From NCBI GenBank assembly GCA_002437415.1, contig DJPL01000012.1, positions 10,264-74,263 on the forward strand: a stretch of 64,000 nucleotides of DNA. Direction: 5' to 3'. This DNA is from Ruminococcaceae bacterium UBA6413 (lineage in GTDB: Bacteria; Bacillota; Clostridia; Oscillospirales; Ruminococcaceae). Each line of letters begins with the position of its first letter. The first letter of the stretch is position 1. A program made the translations under genes and the position numbers. Positions 1 to 7,814 of the stretch are shown here, piece after piece. The notes beneath the pieces were generated by a model. That model saw only the letters and a list, made by a program, of their open reading frames with translations. It ran no database searches and was not told the origin of the DNA.

Positions 1-32
1 TTTTCTTGCAATGTCAAAAAACGGAGGTAAAA

Positions 33-1826
33 ATGAAAATCAAGAAAATATTTCTCGGAGCAGTAGCTTTCGCAGTAACCGCAATAGTATGCGCTCTGAC
101 GGCAGGTGCCGAAAAAGCGGGCGATTATCAGATTAGTGCTACAGGCGTTGACACGGCTACGATCACTTCGTACAGCGGAAGCGCGACAAATCTTACAATA
201 CCGTCAAAGCTCAACGGTATGAAAATCACTCAGATTGATTTAAACGCATTCGGAGAAAACAAAAAGCTCACAAAGGTGACTATTCCCGATACCGTAACGA
301 CAATAGGGGATTTGGCTTTTAATAACTGCACATCACTCAAAGAGGTTACAATTCCCGCAAGTGTGACAGAAATAGGCTTTTGGGCGTTCGCTGATTGCAC
401 ATCGCTAAAAGAGGTTACAATTCCTGCAAGTGTAAAATCTATCAACTATGAGGCTTTCGGATATTATCACTATGATAAAGACAGTGGGGAAACAAAGAAG
501 GTTGACGGCTTCAAGATAAACTATGTCAAGAATACATGCGGACACTTGTATGCAACTAAAAACGGTTTTTCCGATGAAGCTTGTCTTGTTATCAACGAGC
601 TTGAAGACGGTACGTTAGAAATATCCGGATATGCAGGAAACGATGCAACATATGAAATTCCCGCTGTAATTGACGGTAAGAAGGTTACCCGGATCGGTTA
701 CAACGCATTCAATGATTGCACTGAGCTGACAAGTATAACGATACCTGACAGCGTGACGTATATAGGCAGCTACGCATTCTATAACTGTCCGTCTGTTAAA
801 GCGGTTACAATTCCTGCAAGTGTAACATTTATTGACGAGGGAGCTTTCGGATATTATTATGATACAGAAACCCAGAGTGTATCAAAAGTTAAAAATTTCA
901 AGATCTACTGCTACAGCGGATCAGACGGCGAAAGATACGCCAGGGATAATGAGATCGATTATGAACTGCTTACTGATCCCACACTTTCTGAGGTGACAGG
1001 TGCAAAGCTCACCGGCAGAGCGGCAGACGCACTGCGTATAAACTGGACTGAGAATGCAGATGCCGATGGCTACATAATAGAAATGTATCAGAACGGTAAT
1101 TGGGCGCGTGTTGCAAAGATAACCAATAACAGTACTACTACTTTCAGAAAATCAGGACTCAAGGCTTCTGCAGTCTATAAATTCCGAGTAAAAGCCTACA
1201 AGATGAACGGAAGCACGGCGGTTTACAGCGATTACAGTTCAACTGTTACCGCAAGAACCAATCCGTCTGTTGTAAAGGGCGCTAAGCTTAGCGGCAGAGC
1301 CGCAGACGCGCTCCGTATCAACTGGACTAAGAATACTTCCGCTGACGGATACATTGTTGAGATGTATCAGGGTAACAAGTGGGTACGTGTCGGCAAGATA
1401 ACAAACAACAGCACAACAACATTCAGAAAAGCCGGACTTAAGGCTTCAACAGTCTATAAGTTCAGAGTCAGAGCGTACAAGATGAGCGGAAGCACAGCGC
1501 TCTATGGTAATTACAGCGCTACAGTTACCGCAAGAACAAATCCTTCTGTAATGAAAGGCGTTAAGATAGCCGGCAAGGCTAAGGACGCGCTGAGAGTAAA
1601 CTGGACCAAGAACATCTCGGCTCAAGGCTACATTGTTGAAATGTACAGTGACGGCAAGTGGGTTCGCGTTGCCAAGATTACTAACGGTAACACGACAACA
1701 TTCAGAAAAGCGGGACTTGCTAAGAATACTACATACAAGTTCAGAGTAAAGGCTTACTATATGAGCGGTAAGACGGCGCTTTACGGCAATTACGGAAGCG
1801 TCAGCGGAAAGACTGCGGCAAAGTAA
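33..1826 (+). CDS. Secreted BspA-type leucine-rich-repeat protein with three fibronectin-like repeats
   Basis: A 597-residue exported surface-type protein. The start is the ATG at 33, behind GGAGGT at 24-29; an upstream in-frame TTG at 6 lacks a site. A signal peptide (MKIKK then a hydrophobic run ending TAGA) covers about residues 1-27. Residues ~40-310 hold BspA/LRR_5 repeats with the recurring pattern of I-P, V-T-x-I-G and A-F. From ~residue 325 come three near-identical 93-residue fibronectin-III-like modules, each with a DALR(I/V)NWT core and a TTTFRK turn. Family knowledge: such proteins bind host or microbial surfaces; no enzyme motif is seen. There is no LPXTG or membrane anchor, so it is probably released or held non-covalently. 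The 5' promoter lies outside the window. Confidence 0.85.
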   Translation: MKIKKIFLGAVAFAVTAIVCALTAGAEKAGDYQISATGVDTATITSYSGSATNLTIPSKLNGMKITQIDLNAFGENKKLTKVTIPDTVTTIGDLAFNNCTSLKEVTIPASVTEIGFWAFADCTSLKEVTIPASVKSINYEAFGYYHYDKDSGETKKVDGFKINYVKNTCGHLYATKNGFSDEACLVINELEDGTLEISGYAGNDATYEIPAVIDGKKVTRIGYNAFNDCTELTSITIPDSVTYIGSYAFYNCPSVKAVTIPASVTFIDEGAFGYYYDTETQSVSKVKNFKIYCYSGSDGERYARDNEIDYELLTDPTLSEVTGAKLTGRAADALRINWTENADADGYIIEMYQNGNWARVAKITNNSTTTFRKSGLKASAVYKFRVKAYKMNGSTAVYSDYSSTVTARTNPSVVKGAKLSGRAADALRINWTKNTSADGYIVEMYQGNKWVRVGKITNNSTTTFRKAGLKASTVYKFRVRAYKMSGSTALYGNYSATVTARTNPSVMKGVKIAGKAKDALRVNWTKNISAQGYIVEMYSDGKWVRVAKITNGNTTTFRKAGLAKNTTYKFRVKAYYMSGKTALYGNYGSVSGKTAAK

Positions 1827-1849
1827 ATATACAATCTGAATAACAGATA

Positions 1850-1884
1850 AATGGGCATTGATTTATATCGGTGCTCATTTTTTA
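1850..1884 (+). terminator. Terminator after the LRR protein
   Basis: ATGGGCA (1851-1857) pairs with TGCTCAT (1872-1878) around a 14-base loop and is followed by a run of T, 24 bases after the stop codon. Confidence 0.65.
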
Positions 1885-2148
1885 TTGCGTAAATTCTGTT
1901 TTAGATACAAAGGGTTATTCTGCGCAAAATCTGAAATATACGGCAAAATTCGCGGCTGAATATTCAGATGAGGAAATTGTGCAAACAGTGTCTGCACAAT
2001 TTCCGCGGTCGCACAACTGTGCAGTTTCAAATTCGGCAGTCCGCTATAAATACAGTTGACTGCTTTTCTATATTCTTACAAATCGCCCGAAAGCGCATGG
2101 TTGTGAGAAAAGTTAGCTATCGCTAACCGAAAAAATTAAGAAAATCCC
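1885..2148. other. Intergenic region, no gene
   Basis: No convincing gene. It holds short hairpins: GTGCA/TGCAC near 1978-1998, GCACA/TGTGC near 2011-2022 and GTTAGC/GCTAAC near 2112-2127. A 62-codon open frame at 1871-2059 has no ribosome site and starts inside the terminator. Confidence 0.5.
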
Positions 2149-2177
2149 TTGAAAATGGCGGGAGAATAGTATATAAT
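2149..2177 (+). promoter_or_regulatory. Sigma-A-type promoter of the GGGtGRT module
   Basis: TTGAAA at 2149-2154 and TATAAT at 2172-2177, spacing 17. Transcription would start near 2184 and give a leader of about 93 bases before the NifU-like gene. Confidence 0.75.
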
Positions 2178-2183
2178 ATATTT

Positions 2184-2264
2184 GTATGTTTCGGGTATTT
2201 CCCGGCAAAGAACTACCGGTGACCGGGACAAGCTCAGGCTACGGTCACGAAAATTTGAAAGGAG
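2184..2264 (+). ncRNA. Structured 5' leader of the NifU-like/GGGtGRT operon (candidate regulatory RNA)
   Basis: CGGG (2192-2195) can pair with CCCG (2201-2204), and GTGACCG (2219-2225) pairs perfectly with CGGTCAC (2242-2248) around a 16-base loop. CCCGG (2201-2205) could instead pair with CCGGG (2223-2227), giving two mutually exclusive folds or a pseudoknot. The leader ends in the AAGGAG ribosome site (2259-2264). I do not recognise it as a named riboswitch class. Confidence 0.4.
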
Positions 2265-2276
2265 TCTACAACTGTT

Positions 2277-2969
2277 ATGACGTATTCACATGAAGTTGAA
2301 ACTATGTGTCCCGTGAAGCAGGGCGTAGCGCACGGCGCAGCTCCCATTCCGGAAGAAGCAAAGTGGGTTAAGGCCAAGGAAATCAAGGATATTTCCGGTT
2401 TTACACACGGTATCGGCTGGTGTGCACCCCAGCAGGGTACATGTAAGCTGTCTTTAAATGTTAAGGATGGTATCATCCAGGAGGCACTCGTTGAGACAAT
2501 CGGTTGCTCAGGTATGACACATTCCGCAGCTATGGCAGCAGAAATTCTTCCCGGCAGAACAATTCTCGAGGCACTTAACACTGACCTCGTTTGTGACGCT
2601 ATCAACACAGCAATGAGAGAACTCTTCCTCCAGATCGTTTACGGCAGAAGCCAGAGTGCTTTCTCAGAGGACGGTCTTGCAATCGGTGCAGGTCTTGAGG
2701 ACCTCGGTAAGGGTCTTCGTTCACAGGTAGGTACAATGTACGGTACTCTCAAGAAGGGTCCTCGTTACCTCGAAATGACAGACGGTTATGTTACAGGTCT
2801 TGCACTCAATGAAGATGATGAGATCATCGGCTACAAGTTCGTTAACTTCGGCAAGATGATGGAATTCATCAAGAACGGTGACGATGCAAACACAGCATTT
2901 GAAAAGGCACAGGGTCAGTACGGCCGTGTTAACGATGCTGTAAAGATCATCGATCCCAGAAAGCAGTAA
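2277..2969 (+). CDS. NifU-like iron-sulfur scaffold-type protein, partner of GGGtGRT protein
   Basis: A 230-residue protein whose residues ~45-125 resemble the IscU/NifU N-terminal scaffold fold: C49, C56, C77 in a GCSGMTHSA stretch, then a helix ending LPGRTI, and C106. In NifU, three Cys in this order hold a transient Fe-S cluster. The C-terminal half has no recognisable domain. It is translated 13 bases upstream of the GGGtGRT gene, and the two are regularly neighbours in anaerobic Firmicutes. The ribosome site AAGGAG lies 12 bases from the ATG, a little long. Cytoplasmic, no signal peptide. Cluster binding is inferred from the fold, and the true client is not known. Confidence 0.75.
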   Translation: MTYSHEVETMCPVKQGVAHGAAPIPEEAKWVKAKEIKDISGFTHGIGWCAPQQGTCKLSLNVKDGIIQEALVETIGCSGMTHSAAMAAEILPGRTILEALNTDLVCDAINTAMRELFLQIVYGRSQSAFSEDGLAIGAGLEDLGKGLRSQVGTMYGTLKKGPRYLEMTDGYVTGLALNEDDEIIGYKFVNFGKMMEFIKNGDDANTAFEKAQGQYGRVNDAVKIIDPRKQ

Positions 2970-2982
2970 GGAGGAAATAACA

Positions 2983-3984
2983 ATGGCTTTATTTGAATCA
3001 TACGACAGACGTGAACCCCAGATTCTCGCTGTTTTAAAGAACTATGGTATTGGCTCTGTTGAAGAATGTGCAGAAATCTGCAAGGCTAAGGGTCTTGATA
3101 TCTACAAGCTCGTTGAGGGCATTCAGCCTATCTGCTTTGAAAACGCTAAGTGGGCTTACACAGTAGGCTGCGCTATCGCAATCAAGAAGGGCTGCAAGAG
3201 AGCTGCAGATGCTGCCGCTGCTATAGGCGAAGGCTTACAGGCATTCTGCATTCCCGGTTCTGTTGCCGATCAGCGTAAGGTTGGTCTTGGCCACGGCAAC
3301 TTAGGCAAGATGCTTCTTGAAGAAGATACAAAGTGCTTCTGCTTCCTCGCAGGTCACGAATCATTCGCAGCTGCAGAAGGCGCTATCGGTATTGCTGAAA
3401 AGGCAAACAAGGTTCGTAAGGAACCCCTGCGTGTTATCCTTAACGGTTTAGGTAAGGACGCAGCTCAGATCATCGCTCGTATCAACGGCTTCACCTACGT
3501 TGAAACAGAGATGGATTACTACACAGGTGAGGTTAAGGAAGTATTCCGTAAGTCTTACTCTGACGGTCTTCGTGCAAAGGTTAACTGCTACGGTGCAAAC
3601 GACGTAACAGAAGGCGTTGCAATCATGTGGAAGGAAGGCGTTGACGTTTCTATCACAGGTAACTCAACTAACCCCACACGTTTCCAGCACCCCGTTGCAG
3701 GCACATACAAGAAGGAATGTGTTGAAAAGGGTAAGAAGTACTTCTCAGTTGCATCAGGCGGCGGTACAGGTCGTACACTCCACCCCGATAACATGGCAGC
3801 AGGTCCTGCTTCATACGGTATGACAGATACAATGGGTCGTATGCACTCTGACGCTCAGTTCGCAGGTTCTTCTTCAGTTCCCGCACACGTTGAGATGATG
3901 GGTCTTATCGGTATGGGTAACAACCCCATGGTTGGCGCTACAGTTGCTTGCGCTGTTGCTGTTGAGGAAGCGCTCAAGGCTTAA
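2983..3984 (+). CDS. GGGtGRT protein (family of unknown function)
   Basis: A 333-residue cytoplasmic protein carrying the family signature GGGTGRT at residues 259-265. The family is named after this motif and has no established reaction; the glycine-rich loop suggests nucleotide or phosphate binding, which is an inference. Several Cys (for example in EECAEICKAKG near residue 23) would suit metal or Fe-S chemistry, in keeping with the NifU-like gene just upstream (13-base gap, site AAGGAGG). Codon use is strongly biased to the common codons of ribosomal-protein genes in this window, so it is probably highly expressed. The last eight codons, stop and terminator are duplicated 3.65 kb downstream. 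Confidence 0.85.
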   Translation: MALFESYDRREPQILAVLKNYGIGSVEECAEICKAKGLDIYKLVEGIQPICFENAKWAYTVGCAIAIKKGCKRAADAAAAIGEGLQAFCIPGSVADQRKVGLGHGNLGKMLLEEDTKCFCFLAGHESFAAAEGAIGIAEKANKVRKEPLRVILNGLGKDAAQIIARINGFTYVETEMDYYTGEVKEVFRKSYSDGLRAKVNCYGANDVTEGVAIMWKEGVDVSITGNSTNPTRFQHPVAGTYKKECVEKGKKYFSVASGGGTGRTLHPDNMAAGPASYGMTDTMGRMHSDAQFAGSSSVPAHVEMMGLIGMGNNPMVGATVACAVAVEEALKA

Positions 3985-4057
3985 TCACAGTATCCGAGTG
4001 ATAACTTAACTCAATATACGAATATGGCGGTCGCTGTAACAGCGACCGCCATTTTGT
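3959..4057. repeat. Left copy of 99-bp direct repeat bounding the island
   Basis: Contains the last codons of the GGGtGRT gene, its stop and its terminator. It aligns without gaps to 7611-7709 (offset 3652) with 8 differences in 99 positions. The homology stops abruptly upstream of 3959. This is what integration at the 3' end of a gene, or a segmental duplication, would leave. Confidence 0.85.
4026..4056 (+). terminator. Terminator of the GGGtGRT operon (left copy)
   Basis: A perfect 11-bp stem, GGCGGTCGCTG (4026-4036) with CAGCGACCGCC (4040-4050), loop TAA, followed by ATTTTGT. An identical stem recurs at 7678-7702. Confidence 0.9.
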
Positions 4058-4430
4058 GTAATAATATTAATGAGATACTACTAATAACCGGATAAACTAT
4101 TTGCATAATTATATTGATGTATTAAACTAACAAGCTATATCTATCTGCTCTTTTTCATTGCATCGTCAGGAAAATAAATTGCGCTTCTGCTTAGTTAGGA
4201 AGATAAATTGCTTAGTAACGGCTTAAAGAGGTGTACATACTTCACCGATAAGCTCGGCGGAAATTGTTATAGAGAAAGTTTACTTCTCAGGCGACGGAAA
4301 GATACTATTGCCAACGAAAGATTGTTTTTTATTATTTCTTTATAGTATTAGCTGGTATATTCTTTCATGATTTGGAGTATACTCGTCCATTTGTTCTGCT
4401 TGTTAACCTAAAAATGATTAAAAAAAGTAC
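4058..4430. other. Intergenic part of the island with possible recombinase remnant
   Basis: No intact gene. One plus-strand frame around 4230-4320 reads IVIEKVYFSGDGKI, which recalls the C-terminal end of serine recombinases. The frame has no start and runs into unrelated residues and a stop, so it could only be a decayed fragment. The stretch is clearly A/T-richer than the flanking genes. Confidence 0.3.
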
Positions 4431-4459
4431 TTGACAAATGTACAACCTTGTGATACAAT
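4431..4459 (+). promoter_or_regulatory. Promoter of the HTH-ImmA operon
   Basis: TTGACA (4431-4436), 17-base spacer, TACAAT (4454-4459). The start point near 4466 leaves only the AAGGAGG site before the ATG. The spacer holds partly symmetric TTG..CAA elements that could serve as operator for the HTH protein made here. Confidence 0.75.
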
Positions 4460-4482
4460 ATCAGGTAAGGAGGTGTATCAGG

Positions 4483-4848
4483 ATGACATACACAAAATTT
4501 GGAGAGTTCATGAGAGTTCTTCGTGTTCGGCATCACGAGGTCATGGGCGATGTTGCTAAGCTTCTCGGTGTCTCTACTCCTTTTTTATCAGCGGTTGAAA
4601 ACGGAAGAAAAAATGTCCCCAACGAATGGTTTGACATTATCGCTGAGCATTACGCTCTTTCTGACAATGAAATCGCAGATATGAAGAATGCGGCTGAAAA
4701 CTCAAGAAATCAGGTTAAGATTACTTTATCCAAGTCGGAGAACTATCAGAGAGATGTGGCGTTGCAGTTTGCACGCTCATTCGAGGGGATTGATGAGGAT
4801 ACAGCTGAAAAAATCATGGCTCTACTGAAAAGGAGTGGTAAGAACTAA
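4483..4848 (+). CDS. XRE-family HTH transcriptional repressor
   Basis: 121 residues, start ATG at 4483 with AAGGAGG (4467-4473) nine bases upstream; a frame reaching back to 4438 would start inside the promoter. Residues ~5-60 form a Cro/C1-type helix-turn-helix (GDVAKLLGVSTPFLSAVENG), and the C-terminal half is helical and probably dimerises. It overlaps the next gene by one base (TAATG), so the two are co-translated. HTH plus ImmA/IrrE pairs control mobile elements and stress genes: the protease removes the repressor on induction. Placement inside a repeat-bounded island supports a mobile-element role. Confidence 0.85.
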   Translation: MTYTKFGEFMRVLRVRHHEVMGDVAKLLGVSTPFLSAVENGRKNVPNEWFDIIAEHYALSDNEIADMKNAAENSRNQVKITLSKSENYQRDVALQFARSFEGIDEDTAEKIMALLKRSGKN

Positions 4849-5387
4849 TGGACTATATGACAAAACCACTCAGCAGAATTGCTATCAGGCATTTAAGCAA
4901 ATATGTTAGAAAGGTTTTCGGGCTGAACGAATCTGAACCGTTTCCTGTCCTTGAAATCCTCGAACAGACTTGTGTTATATTTGAAGGAACGGAGTATTCT
5001 GTACTTGAAGATGATAAACTGCCTGCTGATGTATTTGCCTGGTGCTATCCTAAGCCTGAAGGCGGATTTGTGATTGAGATTAAACAAACAGTCTATGATG
5101 GCGCTTGTTATGATAATAACAGAGCTTTTCTGTGCTTCATTTGTCATGAAATATGTCATGTGATATTGTTTTATCTTGGTTATACACCTGTTTCAACCCG
5201 TACTCTCGCAAAAGATGAACAAATCCCTGCGTATTGCAGTGTTGAATGGCAGGCAAAGGAACTTTGCGGAGAGTTGACCATTCCATATGATGCTACAGTC
5301 GGCATGAAAGCCAAAGCAATTATGGAAAAATACCCTGTAACAGAAGCATCTGCAAGGTATAGGGTAAAACAAGATAAGAATAAATGA
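4848..5387 (+). CDS. ImmA/IrrE-family metallopeptidase
   Basis: 179 residues with the zinc-protease motif HEICH (H100, E101, H104) and a downstream VEWQAKELCGELTIP stretch in which E133 is the likely third zinc ligand, as in ImmA/IrrE proteins. The family cleaves a co-encoded HTH repressor and so derepresses mobile-element or DNA-damage genes; here the partner is the gene directly upstream, sharing the A of TAATG. No signal peptide or membrane segment, so cytoplasmic. Length is within the family range and all motif residues are intact. Confidence 0.85.
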   Translation: MDYMTKPLSRIAIRHLSKYVRKVFGLNESEPFPVLEILEQTCVIFEGTEYSVLEDDKLPADVFAWCYPKPEGGFVIEIKQTVYDGACYDNNRAFLCFICHEICHVILFYLGYTPVSTRTLAKDEQIPAYCSVEWQAKELCGELTIPYDATVGMKAKAIMEKYPVTEASARYRVKQDKNK

Positions 5388-5613
5388 TGAGGATATCGAA
5401 AGGTAAGGTGATTCCGATGGATTACGATCAAGACAAAGGAAAAACGCATTGACAAGTTGCCGGTAACAACAAGCCAATGCGCTTTAGGGCGTTATGATGT
5501 AATCATAACCTTAGACAAGTTAATTATATCATAACTCCCTCTCCTTTGTCAAGCGGCAGATTATACGAATTTATCATCTGTTTTCCTGTTGACAGGAGAA
5601 AGGAGAGTTATTT
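5388..5613. other. Intergenic spacer of the island
   Basis: CGCATTG (near 5445) and CAATGCG (near 5475) can pair around a ~24-base loop followed by CTTT, a weak terminator candidate. An 11-codon frame (MDYDQDKGKTH) follows AAGGTAAGGTG near 5400 but is too short to call. Confidence 0.35.
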
Positions 5614-6351
5614 TTGAAAACAAGACAAACATTGAGTAAACTGCTGAATTACAGCTTTCTCAATTATACCAATAAGACACATAGCTGTGGTGAAAAGGAT
5701 CTTCCTGCGCTTTACTGTAAGACTGAAGTGTATCCTGATTTTCTCGCCCTCTATTCTGAACCGAGTCTTTATCATAAAACTGACAGGACAGGTGTCTGCT
5801 TTTATCAGTTTGATTCTGTCTTTGACGGCAGACGTGGCTTATATGAAGCGATTTACCATGACGATACTGCGAGACTCGCTTATTTCAAAAAGCGTTTTGA
5901 GGGTGTAAAGTTCTTTATATCACCCGATTATTCAGAATTTGGCGATATTCATGTTATTGAGAACGAATACAGGTTGTTCAAAGCACGTGTTGTTTCGATA
6001 TGGTTTATTGTTGAGATCGGTGCAGTGGTGATACCAAATGTTTCTTTTCCTACTGAAAGAAGTGCCGCCTATGCTCTGGACGGATACGAAGATTGCTCGG
6101 TTGTAGCCATAAGTACAAAGTCGCATTTGCAGGATAAGATCGAGTATGAACGGCTTCTTTGGAAGATACGCTTTACAGTTGATCATCTCAAGCTCAAAGC
6201 TATTGTTGTCTATGATGCTTGTGGTACTAACGATAGAGTAACGGAATGCTTTGCGTATGCTATCAGCAAAGGCGTTGAGATCATTATTCCCGATAATACG
6301 CTCAAATCTCGCAATACCGCTAACCGAAAGGCGGTGAGCAGAAATGGCTGA
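5614..6351 (+). CDS. DUF4417 domain protein
   Basis: 245 residues, TTG start at 5614 with AAAGGAGAG about eight bases upstream. The middle (residues ~100-215) matches the DUF4417 pattern: FISPDYS, a region where most members have Trp/Arg, VIPNVSF, then an alternating strand-helix run ending VEIIIPDN. DUF4417 has no known activity and occurs mostly in phages, plasmids and genomic islands. The C-terminus is basic and overlaps the start of the next gene by eight bases in another frame. Base composition is A/T-richer than the core genes. Cytoplasmic by sequence. Confidence 0.7.
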   Translation: MKTRQTLSKLLNYSFLNYTNKTHSCGEKDLPALYCKTEVYPDFLALYSEPSLYHKTDRTGVCFYQFDSVFDGRRGLYEAIYHDDTARLAYFKKRFEGVKFFISPDYSEFGDIHVIENEYRLFKARVVSIWFIVEIGAVVIPNVSFPTERSAAYALDGYEDCSVVAISTKSHLQDKIEYERLLWKIRFTVDHLKLKAIVVYDACGTNDRVTECFAYAISKGVEIIIPDNTLKSRNTANRKAVSRNG

Positions 6352-6841
6352 CGGTACAAAATCCGGACTCGCAAGTGGTACAAACGGTTCTCCGCAGCTC
6401 ACGCTTAATAACAATGAAATGACTGCTAAAGCTAAGGCGAATGAAACAACAATTAGTAAAGGATCTAAACGACAGCCGATTTTTAGCAAATCCGGTCATG
6501 TAACATTAGATAGCATCAGCGCAAGGAGAGAGTTCTTTTTAGGAAAACCGGTATCTAAAATTGAAAAGGAACTTCATAGGCACGGTTATCAAACAAGAGT
6601 TAGAGGTTCTATACATGCTACTTCAAAAGCAAGAATAATTGTTGTGACTAATGCAACGAAAGAACGTAATATTTCTCAGGTGCAGGTATCACCTAAAAGC
6701 AAGAGACACGGTGATGTACCGTATGTAAAAATAAGCACTACCGATTGTGGTAGAATAAAGATTATTGGCACTGATCCTGAGCATTATAAAACCGACGGTA
6801 AGGAAAAGGCTATATTACTATTTAGGAGGAAACGGAAATGA
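6344..6841 (+). CDS. Putative toxin-domain protein (basic, C-terminal effector type)
   Basis: 165 residues, strongly basic, with a low-complexity Gly/Ser/Asn/Lys N-terminus (residues ~1-45) and a compact C-terminal domain (from ~FSKSGHVTLDS at 47) ending in FRRKRK. The layout resembles the C-terminal toxin tip of a polymorphic or phage-borne toxin detached from its delivery domain. The next gene overlaps it by four bases (ATGA) and encodes an acidic protein of immunity type. It has no signal peptide, so delivery would need a partner or it acts in its own cell. No catalytic motif is assigned and I do not recognise the exact family; a phage minor-structural-protein remnant is an alternative. 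Confidence 0.5.
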   Translation: MADGTKSGLASGTNGSPQLTLNNNEMTAKAKANETTISKGSKRQPIFSKSGHVTLDSISARREFFLGKPVSKIEKELHRHGYQTRVRGSIHATSKARIIVVTNATKERNISQVQVSPKSKRHGDVPYVKISTTDCGRIKIIGTDPEHYKTDGKEKAILLFRRKRK

Positions 6842-7293
6842 ATAGCACTATTGAGAATATTGTCCCTTTTAAGGGATATGGTGAGTTCCTTCTGTATCAA
6901 AGCGTAAATGAAGCTAAAACTGTAATCAAGAATCACAGCATGAAATACACATCAGAAGTATGGGAAAACAATGAATGTACTAATCCGGTTCCGTGGACGA
7001 TAATCAGAATAGAGGATAATATTCACCTGTTTTTCGCAAATGATAAATTATTTAAGATTTATCTTAGTAACGGATGTAAGGCTAAACTTTCCAATGGTAT
7101 ATCAATCGGTATGAAACTGGACGAAGCACTTGCAATTGATCCTGACCTTGAATATGATGATTGGGAAGAAGATTATCAGTCTCCGCAGGGATACTGGCTT
7201 GAAGATGATTTGGATAATGGTACTGTGATGTCAATTAGTATCTTTATCAAAGAAGCATTGGACGAAGAGCTCTTTGAAAAATATAACTGGTAA
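6838..7293 (+). CDS. Putative immunity protein (acidic) for the upstream toxin
   Basis: 151 residues, very acidic (for example EYDDWEEDYQSP near residue 100), cytoplasmic, no signal peptide. It starts at the ATGA overlapping the stop of the basic protein, with AGGAGG upstream, so synthesis is coupled. The short, acidic, tightly linked downstream position is the classic immunity arrangement, with the acidic surface masking a basic nuclease-like partner. The GISIGMKLDEAL segment resembles repeats seen in small antitoxin/immunity proteins. Function is inferred only from charge and context. Confidence 0.5.
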   Translation: MNSTIENIVPFKGYGEFLLYQSVNEAKTVIKNHSMKYTSEVWENNECTNPVPWTIIRIEDNIHLFFANDKLFKIYLSNGCKAKLSNGISIGMKLDEALAIDPDLEYDDWEEDYQSPQGYWLEDDLDNGTVMSISIFIKEALDEELFEKYNW

Positions 7294-7610
7294 TAATATA
7301 GCGGTCAACCTATATGGATTGACTGCTTATTATAGTAACTTTGACTCCACTGGGATTAAAGTTGAACTATGATTATTTCATGGAAAGGCATAAAATAATT
7401 GTTTTTTGTTGGTCTGTCAATGATGCGTTACAAAAAATAAAAAACTTAGCCGGTAGTCAGGCAAGATTTAACAACAAAATCAAGATCAGAGTGAGTATAT
7501 CGTCCTATCTCGCTCTGAATACATTTAACGTATTCAATAGCGTATGACGCAAAAATGACGCAAAAAATAATAAACGGCTCTGTTGTGCGAAATATCATCA
7601 AAAATAGCTT
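7294..7610. other. Right end of the island, no intact gene
   Basis: A/T-rich with no supported gene. GCGGTCAACC/GGATTGACTGC near 7301-7326 is an imperfect stem followed by TTATTATAG and may end the immunity transcript. TGACGCAAAAA occurs twice in tandem (7547-7568). A 68-codon frame at 7341-7547 lacks a ribosome site. Confidence 0.4.
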
Positions 7611-7709
7611 CTGTTGAAGAAGCGCTCAAGGCTTAATCACGCTATCCGAGCAATAACTTAACTCAATATACGAATCAGGCGGTCGCTGTAACAGCGACCG
7701 CCTTTTTGT
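7611..7709. repeat. Right copy of 99-bp direct repeat bounding the island
   Basis: Matches 3959-4057 at 91 of 99 positions with no gaps, including eight codons (VEEALKA in the same sense), the stop and the full terminator stem. Upstream of 7611 the two loci are unrelated. It has no open gene of its own. Confidence 0.85.
7678..7708 (+). terminator. Duplicate GGGtGRT terminator (right copy)
   Basis: Stem GGCGGTCGCTG/CAGCGACCGCC identical to the left copy, followed by TTTTTGT. The stem is unchanged although flanking bases differ. Confidence 0.85.
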
Positions 7710-7814
7710 AGTATTCAACGTTTAAATTATGCATCGATGTTAAAATCTTTGCCCGGTTTTTGCGTACCGGAGAATGCGGCGGTTGCGTGTGGTTGCTTTG
7801 TATGTTATAATAAC

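Noticed and set aside
1003..1821. Regular 279-base periodicity that might suggest a repeat array
   Set aside because: It is in frame and encodes three fibronectin-like protein modules.
1871..2059. 62-codon plus-strand frame after the LRR gene
   Set aside because: Starts inside the terminator T run and lacks a ribosome site.
7341..7547. 68-codon plus-strand frame at the right end of the island
   Set aside because: No ribosome site and no recognisable features; possibly gene debris.
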